Source: Trametopsis cervina (Eukaryota > Basidiomycota > Agaricomycetes > Polyporales > Irpicaceae). Taken from it: a stretch of 64,000 bases of DNA. The stretch spans positions 450,805 to 514,804 of the forward strand of contig MU278354.1 of NCBI GenBank assembly GCA_022385755.1, written 5' to 3'. The position numbers and the translations under genes are program-made. Positions within the stretch are counted from its first letter, which is position 1. Every line of letters starts with the position of its first letter. Below, piece after piece: positions 57,041 to 64,000 of this stretch. Under the pieces are notes generated by a model. It was given only the letters and a program-made list of their open reading frames with translations, ran no database searches and had not been told where the DNA came from.

Positions 57041-59579
57041 CTACTCGCTCTCATCCTCGTCTTCATCGCTGTACTCCTCTGCCTCATCGTCGATGAAGCC
57101 ATTCATTTTAAATTCCCCGCCATCGCTATCATCTTCGTCGTCCTCTTCGTCTTCGTCTTCGTCTTCGCTGTCCTCTGCTTCCTCTTCGCTCTCCTCATCC
57201 TCTTCCTCTTCATCGCTTCCACCCAACTCAACGTCCTCCACGCTTCCGGCTTCATCATCGCTCTCAACTTCCACATTCATTGTCTCGTCCTCATCTTCGC
57301 TCTCTCCCTCGACATACCGAGTCACCTCTTTCTGCTCTGCCTTCTTCTGCTTGCCCTTACTTTTCGCACTCTGTGGCACCGGTATTGGGGCAGGCGCTGC
57401 AGTAGAACGCATCTCAATCTGTGAAATGACCATGTCTAAACGGCCACTTAAAGACAGCAAGCTCTGCTGCAATGATAATCGTGAGGAAAGTGTCGCATGC
57501 AAGCCCGAGAGCCGTGCCACAAGGTCAGGCATCTGGATGATGAGTCGTCAGTCCGTGGGTACAGGATGCGGTATGCTGAAAACCTACGGCGAGCAAGTGG
57601 CCTCCGTGCACCAGGAGGACTGCCCTGATCCATCTCACAAGTCCAGTACCCCGCTGTGCCCCAGCGCCAGCGCCACCTCCTTTCATTCTCCCAACCCTTT
57701 TCCCTCTCCCTAGTCGCTCCACGCAGGCTGTGATCAGCGGGACTGCTAGTTGTGATGGTAGTCGTCGAACTGTATTTTGTATGAGGCTGGCGTTCGTATG
57801 GGCCAAGCAAGTCTCGAGCAGTCCAGAATCCGAAGAATGCAGCGCTTGAATAAGCGTGCGTGTCACGGACGATGCTGGTACGGGCTGTACCGAGTTATCG
57901 TCTGTTTGTTGCGCCGCTTTGGACGGCTCTGCCTCATCATCCGAATCAGCTACTTGTTTACTGGAGTCGGGCGCGACGCCTGAAAGTGCAGTAAGTCTTT
58001 GGCCTAGACTCAGTTCTGCCAAGTCTGCGTCGAGCTCCCCTTCGATATCACCCGAAGCAAGGTCATCCATTGTCGAGTCTTGGCCGACTTCGATACCGGA
58101 GCGAACAGCAGTGGCTCCAGATTCTGTATACCGCTGAGTTTGAGAGCCCTAAAACAGGAAGATAAGCATGGAGTATGCGGTGGCGAGTTGATACTTCATA
58201 CAGAAGTTACAGCTGCTTCAGCTCGGAGTGCCGCGCCTGCAGATAAGGGAGCGAGGGTAACATCTGGGATAAAATCACCAGTGGCATCGAGGTATTCCTA
58301 GGAGTGTGGCGATTAACTATAATGGTGGGCAATACATACACTGGGTACGTACCACCACATCAAAGACTGGTCTAACGCCTCCGGCCAGTCGCGCTATCCT
58401 GACTTTGCTATCCTCTCCAGGTAAGAAAGCAGCCGATATAACGTCTGAGCCACGATCCCCGCCCTTTTTCGGTGCTGAGACATTGATAGTTGACTTCGGT
58501 GTCAGGGTGATAACTTTGGATTTCCCCTTTGACGAGCTTGCAGGGGTAAAGTCCGAAGGGATAGGGAAGAGATAAATTCGCCCCGACGCAGAGAGGGCGA
58601 GAAGTATCTGTGATCCTGACGTGGGCGCACCACTGGGTCGTGCGCCAAGGGAAATGGTGCGCACTTCAGAGTCGACAGGTATGGAGGCAACTACTTTACC
58701 TTCCGCTCCATCCGTTCCCGGCACATCCCACAAATACACGAAACGATCAGCCTCTGCACTGGACAAGAACCGGGAGGACGTGTCCCATTGCAACGACTTC
58801 ACAGAAGACGCATGCCCAGTGAAGGCAGAGACTTTCTGTAGCTTCTTCGCTTCGCCGGACAGCTCGGAGGATGGAGGCACAGACAATAGCGTTATAGCAT
58901 AGTTGGCACCCAATAATTCGGTCTCTTTGTCTATGTCTTCTGAGCCAGCCGGCCTCACAGACAAGCAGGAGTAAGGAATGCGTTCGTTGGTTTTCCACTG
59001 GTTTGCCAAAGTGCCCTCCTGCAAATCCCAGAGACGCACAACTCCGTCCGCCCCAGCTGTCCACGCTTCACTTGCCTCATAATCTTCAGAGTTATCAACA
59101 ACGACCGACGTTATGGCAGCAGTACTGGATGCGTGTGATATTGATTTGACGACCTTGCCATGCGCCGGAGAGTACAGGATGAGAGAGCCGTTCGTAAGAC
59201 CTAGAATAACTCCAGGCGGGGGCAGGTTCACACTTGCTGAGTCTCCTTGTTGGTTTTTACGTTTGCGTTTACGCTTCGGCTCACCATCTCCGCGCGGACC
59301 GACTTCAAAACGGGCCCAGGACAGGGCAGAGACACGAGAGGATTCAACAACGTATTCAGCGATAGAATGACCATTTGTTGTGTCGTATATTCGGAGACGG
59401 TGCTTGTCAACAGCGAGCGACAAGAATGCGAACATATCTCCCTGCGGGGAGAATGCTGAAAAACTGTGCGATGTGGAGGCATCCTCGACTGCCGGGTGCG
59501 AGATGGTAGAGGTGGCTGCAGGACGACCTTTCGGAGGCTTGTTGCGCGGCTTTTTAGATTTTGGTGTAGAGGACGTCAT
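57041..59579 (-). CDS. UTP5: U3 snoRNP/t-UTP protein Utp5 (WDR43-like)
   Basis: Four exons, 58353-59579, 58202-58297, 57588-58148 and 57041-57532, giving 791 aa. A basic N-terminus (STPKSKKPRNKPPKGR) precedes WD40 repeats: FSPQGDMFAFLSLAVDKHRL, EAWTAGADGVVRLWDLQEG, FTGHASSVKSLQWDTSSRF and DRFVYLWDVPG. The C-terminal Utp12-type domain includes LAVPLITACVERLGRG, VRWIRAVLLVHGGHLLAM and PDLVARLSGLHATLSSRLS. A very acidic tail of about 90 residues, nearly all Glu/Asp/Ser, ends the protein. Utp5 belongs to the UtpA/t-UTP complex that loads on pre-rRNA in the nucleolus. The start is the ATG in gaaacATGACG. The gene is divergent from PHO85. Confidence 0.93.
57047..57300. repeat. low-complexity GA/CT-rich tract encoding the Utp5 acidic tail
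   Basis: Plus-strand tct/tcc/ttc/atc triplets dominate for about 250 bp, giving Glu/Asp/Ser codons on the minus strand. It is expected to be length-polymorphic. Confidence 0.8.
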
Positions 59580-59951
59580 GTTTCTCTGGTAGATTTTGCG
59601 TGTGTAAGAACGTGAACGCAACGCAGAAAGAGGCTTCAGACTGACCTGCCGCAACGGCTGAGCCTGGCCAGTATTTGGCGAAGTTCTGGGCGCCTACTCA
59701 AAATTTCTGTCTGCCAATTTCGCTGCACGTGGCGAATCCTGAGCGCCCGGCTTCGGATAAACGCCCGTTGGCCTCAGCTCAACGGGACCAGAGTCTTCCG
59801 TTCTCTATTTAAACCCTGCCTTGCCCTTCGCCTCGCACCCGTCTCTCTTCTCCCAGTCAAACCAACCCACACAAGATCCCTGTGCTTAGAGCCATCTCGC
59901 GATCCTTCTCTTCATCGATTCTTTCGTTACGCCTACTGTCGCCGCAACGCG
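59580..59951. promoter_or_regulatory. bidirectional promoter region, UTP5 (-) / PHO85 (+)
   Basis: 372 bp between start codons. TATTTAAA at 59806-59813 is a TATA-like element oriented for PHO85. A 7-bp inverted repeat CCCGTTG...CAACGGG at about 59763-59786 lies just upstream. GGCGAA/GGCGCC-type GC motifs occur near 59690-59750. Confidence 0.5.
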
Positions 59952-61387
59952 ATGAACTACGTGCAGGTGCGTGATCACCCAGGAATGGCTTGGACCTGAG
60001 ATCTGACATTGTGCTTTAGCTCGAGAAGCTAGGTATGACCATTTCATGTACGATGAGAGACTTCTGGTATTGATGATACTTCAGGTGAAGGAACATATGC
60101 CACAGTATACAAGGTGTGTTCAAATGCAGTGCTCTTCTGCCTACTCTCGTACTGACGCCTGCCAGGGTCGTTCAAGAACCACGAATGAGATCGTCGCCCT
60201 GAAGGAGATACATCTCGATGCAGAGGAAGGCACTCCCTCTACCGCCATCCGCGAGATCTCGCTCATGAAAGAGCTCAAGCACGTCAATATCGTGCGCCTC
60301 TACGATGTTATCCACACCGAAACAAAACTAGTACTCATCTTCGAGTACTGTGAGCGCGACCTCAAGAAGTACATGGACGCACATGGGGACCGTGGCGCAT
60401 TGGAACCCAATACTGTCCGGAGTTTCATGTATCAACTCCTGAAAGGGACCGCCTTCTGCCACGAGAACAGAGTCCTCCATCGGGATCTGAAGCCTCAGAA
60501 TTTGCTCATAAATCGAAAGGGAGAGCTGAAGCTGGGTGATTTCGGTCTCGCAAGAGCATTCGGTGTCCCTGTCAACACGTTCTCCAACGAGGTGTGTCTC
60601 AACTTCTTCGCTGCATACATTGATGTCTATCGTGCTGACTCAGCACCCAGGTTGTGACTTTGTGGTACCGTGCCCCCGATGTCCTGTTAGGATCAAGGAC
60701 TTACAGCACGTCGATCGATGTCTGGTCCTGTGGCTGTATTTTCTCTGAGATGATAAGTGGCGTTCCGCTGTTCCGTGGCCGCGACAATCAGGATCAGCTA
60801 CTGCACATCATGCGTATTATCGGCACCCCAAGCGAGGCTGTTATTCGCAAAATAACCAGCGAGGCGGTGAGTTTTGGTCTTCAGTTGCATCAACTATACT
60901 CGATCTAACCCGCCCAAAGGGAGATACAACCGCTGTGCAAAAGCAGTTCCCCCGTTATCCCAAGATTCCGTTCTCCCAAATACTACCCAAGGCTTCCCCC
61001 CAAGCGCTCGACCTCCTAGAGCGTCTCTTGCAATTCGATCCTCACAAGCGTATTTCTGCCGCGGAGGCCTTGAACCATCCGTACTTCACGGCACAAGGAC
61101 AGCTTCCTTACCCTATGCCCGCTCCCGGATCAATGGCACCGCCCAGTTTCAACTTCCCTCATCCTCATCAACAAGCGCAGCAACAGCAACAACAACAAGC
61201 TGCAGCTGCGCAACAACAACAGCAACAACAGGCACATGCGGCGTACCTCGCCCAGCAAGGCTTACAGGCAGGAATATACTCTCAACCTCCTGCGGGCCAA
61301 GCTCCCCCACAGGGCATGTCGATGCCTGGCCAACAGTTCATTGCGCAGTACCACAATAGCCAACAGTACCCTAGCGGAGGCCGCTGA
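59952..61387 (+). CDS. PHO85: cyclin-dependent kinase Pho85 (CDK5-like)
   Basis: Six exons, 59952-59966, 60020-60032, 60085-60113, 60166-60591, 60651-60866 and 60920-61387, giving 388 aa. Seen: [15 protein letters not shown] glycine loop, VALKEI lysine, [14 protein letters not shown] (the Pho85/CDK5 form of the cyclin-binding helix), [24 protein letters not shown] and [13 protein letters not shown]. The C-terminus beyond the kinase fold (about residue 305 on) is a fungal extension rich in Gln, Pro and Ala with two polyQ blocks. Pho85 with its cyclins controls phosphate, glycogen and cell-cycle signalling. The first three exons are 15, 13 and 29 nt, a usual arrangement at this position in fungal CDK genes, and all frames agree. 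Confidence 0.96.
61186..61237 (+). repeat. CAA/CAG repeat encoding polyglutamine in Pho85 tail
   Basis: Two runs of CAA/CAG codons separated by an Ala stretch. It lies outside the kinase fold and is likely length-variable. Confidence 0.85.
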
Positions 61388-61713
61388 TTGTGCCTTGTTC
61401 CCCTTTATTCTGACGCCAGCTTGATGACGACCATACCAATGCCCTCGATTTGTTGCATAACCACGTCCCAGACCTCCAATACGAATTCCACCGGTTCTGT
61501 TCTGTTCTGTATGTATGACTCTACTTTCCTGTCCATGGCCCCTACTGTATATCGATTTGTACTTCCCAACGTCGAACATGTATATTGTCTCATGTAATTC
61601 CCTACTAGCGTTCGCAAGTGAAGTACACCAATGGTGGTAACTATTAGATGATTATATTGCATGGAATGTAGTGAAAGAATGGGATGTACGTTGCATCCCG
61701 GATCTGAAATGCC
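61388..61713. other. intergenic, convergent 3' flanks of PHO85 and Fpg
   Basis: 326 bp with no feature recognised beyond expected 3' UTRs. Confidence 0.55.
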
Positions 61714-63389
61714 TCACGTTTTGTGTCGCCGACTGCGCCGAACAGGCTCTGACTTGATAGCTTCTACAGCCAACTCCGTCTTCGTCTTGCGTCGTGCTAC
61801 ACGCATCTCCTCACCTGGCCCTGGATCGGATGCCTGTGATGATAGTGAGCACTTAGCTGGACCAACTGATCATAACCCACCTTTCGCTTCCGAGAAGACT
61901 TTGACGGAGCGTCGGTCTCCGCATCTTCGTCCTCAAGTGAAGTCAGTTCACTTTCCTCCCCTTCATCCGCCGTCGCGTCAGTCTCCTTGGACTTTCCCTG
62001 TAAATTTATATGTTGGCATATATCGAGAGAAAAATGTAGAGTCACTTACCTTTCTACGCGCTTTCGTCGCGCCACCAGCGGGATGCTGGAGTTCAGCCAC
62101 GAAAGCAGAGGTACGGCCGCCAACAGTGATCCATTTGATGGACGCTGGGTCACCCGAAGGCTAAGAGGCGAAATTCACTATGATGGCTAGGATGTACGGC
62201 TAGCGGAGTAACTCACCAAAGTGAGGGTATGTTTCTTCTTCCCCTTACCCTTTTCCGGATGTCAATCTTATAGTACACTACATGCAATATGAAGGCGAAT
62301 AAAGCTTACCCAACGATGCTTGAATAGCCAGTTCGATGGAAATTTAGTATCGTCTGCGTTGACTGCAACCGCAACTCTGCACACTTCCTGGGTATGGTGA
62401 TGAAGAGCAGCGAGCTCATCCTCGCTGAGAGTATTGCATCTCCGTTCCGGGTGTATGCGTGAATGGTACAGGATCTCATCTTCAGAATGCATAAGATCGT
62501 GAAAAAGGAGAGAATGTATATGGGTACCTGCAACCCAGTTCCCGACACCCGCGCTGAAGGATTGGTCGAGGAGGAGAGCCTTGATGGGGCAGCTTCGCTT
62601 GAGAACAAGCCCTTTGAATTCGTCTAAGCCGGGCATGCTGAGGATAGGATCAAATCCCAGTGAAGAGATTGGGGGATCCGTGAGAGGAGATTCACACAGT
62701 CTGATCCGACCAAGCCTCCTTGCATCAAGGAACGCGACCTCTGTGATGTCTCCTGTCGCTTTGTTCTTGATATGTAGTATGAACTGTATGGCAAGTTTGG
62801 GAAGTATGTAATGTAAGCTATAATGAAGTTACCTTCATAAATCGTGGAGGCCAATCAGTAGAAGCCTTTTTTGGGGTTTCCTTGTAGTATGTGGCGAGTT
62901 GACCCTTCACCTTTGCATATGAGATTAGGACAATGCCTTCTAAGATAATGAAGAGAAGTACCTGCAACATGCCCGTCATGCCAAAATGCATAACCGGCAC
63001 TTTCCCCTTACCATTCAGCTCCATATAGAACACCTTACCTGGCAATATAGCGAGAATGAACCTCAGCAGAGCACGCAACATTATATCTGTGAATGTCCTG
63101 CTGACCGTATCGTCCCACTGTCTTCACAGAGCGTCCCTTCAGTGTCTCAGCCTATCCAGGTTATAATTGGTCAAACATTCCAAAATAGATGTAGATCTGC
63201 CTACGAATTCCTGGTGACTGGTACCAGAATAAACGATCGTGTCCTCCACTGCCTCCACCTCGACAATGTTATTCCCTTCTGCTATGCTTCTGAGAAGCTT
63301 TGCCGCTCGTTCGACCTCTTTATATCAAGTTTTAAGCACATAAACAAAGTACATTATACACAGAGTAACATACCGGGTAATTCAGGCAT
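61714..63389 (-). CDS. FPG1: formamidopyrimidine-DNA glycosylase (Fpg/Nei family)
   Basis: Eleven exons: 63374-63389, 63205-63317, 63106-63151, 62962-63038, 62833-62910, 62528-62783, 62310-62479, 62217-62249, 62050-62160, 61881-61997, 61714-61833; 378 aa. The N-terminus MPELPEVERAAKLL supplies the catalytic Pro2 and Glu3. MHFGMTGMLQ, FLDARRLGRIRL and the helix-two-turn-helix segment QSFSAGVGNWVADEILYHSR follow. Instead of a Cys4 zinc finger the protein has FKHRWGKGKKKHTLTLPSG and WITVGGRTSAFV, the zincless finger of plant and fungal Fpg. It excises oxidised purines and nicks abasic sites in nuclear DNA. The C-terminal tail is acidic then basic (KSSRKRK, RRSRRHKT), probably nuclear-localising. 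It is divergent from the MFS gene. Confidence 0.95.
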
Positions 63390-63623
63390 GACCGTCTGTG
63401 GCCACTGTGGTAGTTGCCATTTCGAGTGGGGAATGTGGCTTCAAGCGCCAGCGTTGTGGCGTTACGGCAGTGGCGGCGGGTCTCGGCCGATGAGCTGGTA
63501 ATCGGGATCTCGTCACATCGTGACTGGTGACTCGATCAAGGATGGAGTGGCACGATTTACCCGAGGGGCAAAACTCGACAACCAGTCTGTCACTGGTTTC
63601 CCTCGCATGCGTCGTTGCGAACC

Positions 63624-64000
63624 ATGGCTCCTCTCGACAAGCCTTGGGGTTTGCGTTGGAGATGTTCCTACTGGTACACAACATTCGGTAAGTTAACATG
63701 ATCCGCCAATTCTCACAGTAGGAGGTTCTAATTCCTCTTTCATTGCAAACAGTAGTCGGACTGGGTATATAATCCTTATAATGTGCAGTTTATCCTTATT
63801 AAAGCTGTGAATAGGTCTCCTGGTCGATCTCATGGTTTATACCATCATTGTCCCCGTCATACCCTTCCGTTTGCAAGACCTTGGGTATAAAGGTGTTTCT
63901 GGCCTAACCGGATGGATGCTTTTCGCCTATGTAAGGTTTTAATTACTCTGTGAGCATACACTATCCCGCTGACGTAGCGTATCTCCCGTAGTCGGCCTCC
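63624..64000 (+). CDS. MFS transporter, 5' part (runs off the window)
   Basis: Exons 63624-63687, 63753-63764, 63815-63930 and 63992-64000 onward. The visible product begins MAPLDKPWGLRWRCSYWYTT and contains VDLMVYTIIVPVIPFRLQDLG and GYKGVSGLTGWMLFAYSAS. This matches the first transmembrane helix and following loop of fungal vesicular-amine-type MFS proteins (multidrug/polyamine export group), where the first helix ends in a PVxPF motif. Exon 2 is only 12 nt. The substrate cannot be predicted from this part. It shares a 234-bp promoter region with the Fpg gene. Confidence 0.8.

Noticed and set aside
57036..57713. Ser-rich plus-strand frame of 225 codons
   Set aside because: It is the antisense reading of the Utp5 acidic tail; the poly-Ser comes from the complement of Glu/Asp codons.
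1..64000. Secondary-metabolite, mating-type or defence gene cluster
   Set aside because: No PKS/NRPS/terpene synthase, homeodomain pair, pheromone/receptor or NLR genes were found; the two HMG-box genes alone do not define a mating locus.

Overview
This window is nuclear DNA of a filamentous basidiomycete, most likely an Agaricomycete. Genes are dense and lie on both strands. Coding regions are cut by many 45-80 nt GT-AG introns with CTNAC/TTGAC-like branch sites, and several exons are only 12-20 nt. The gene set is typical of mushroom fungi: CYP61/ERG5, a GH16 beta-glucanase, MATA-HMG-type regulators, a single-pass 'ectodomain-TM-tail' membrane protein and a zincless-finger Fpg. No bacterial operons, CRISPR arrays or complete transposons are visible. 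All gene models were spliced by eye, with reading frame checked across every junction; exon coordinates are given in each entry.

Layout. 1-1979: gene-free, repeat-like DNA with a possible tRNA-derived SINE, a perfect 15-bp hairpin and a weak LTR candidate. 1980-12721: CaM-kinase (-), HMG-box regulator (+), PUF RNA-binding protein (-). 12722-25095: Vps38/UVRAG-like PI3K subunit (-), coiled-coil acidic protein (+), GYF-domain protein (-), acetyl-CoA transporter (-). 26363-34647: GH16 glucanase (+), GCNA/SprT-like protease (+), tRNA-Lys (-), RPS29 (+), VAC8 (-). 35000-42245: CCA1 (+), second HMG-box regulator (-), ROK1 helicase (-). 42342-47309: two tRNA-Gln(UUG) genes in opposite orientation bracket a decayed phosphotransferase pseudogene, an orphan 232-aa gene and DPH4. 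47484-54436: small LEA-like protein, ERG5, single-pass membrane protein (all +). 54437-64000: unknown repeat-bearing protein (-), UTP5 (-), PHO85 (+), Fpg (-) and the 5' end of an MFS transporter cut by the window edge.

The genes do not form one pathway or an obvious cluster. Themes that recur are genome maintenance (SprT protease, Fpg), RNA and ribosome biogenesis (UTP5, ROK1, CCA1, RPS29, DPH4, PUF) and vacuole/autophagy/endosome traffic (VAC8, Vps38/UVRAG, PHO85 signalling). Several neighbours are divergent with short shared promoters: UTP5/PHO85 372 bp, VAC8/CCA1 352 bp, Vps38/coiled-coil about 412 bp, Fpg/MFS 234 bp.

I did not find a convincing new multi-gene system. The best leads are the tRNA-Gln-bracketed segment with its pseudogene and orphan gene, the long insertion inside the CaM-kinase N-lobe, the SIM-rich SprT protease with a probable GC-AG intron, and the recent perfect 57-bp coding duplication in the unknown protein at 54437-56560.
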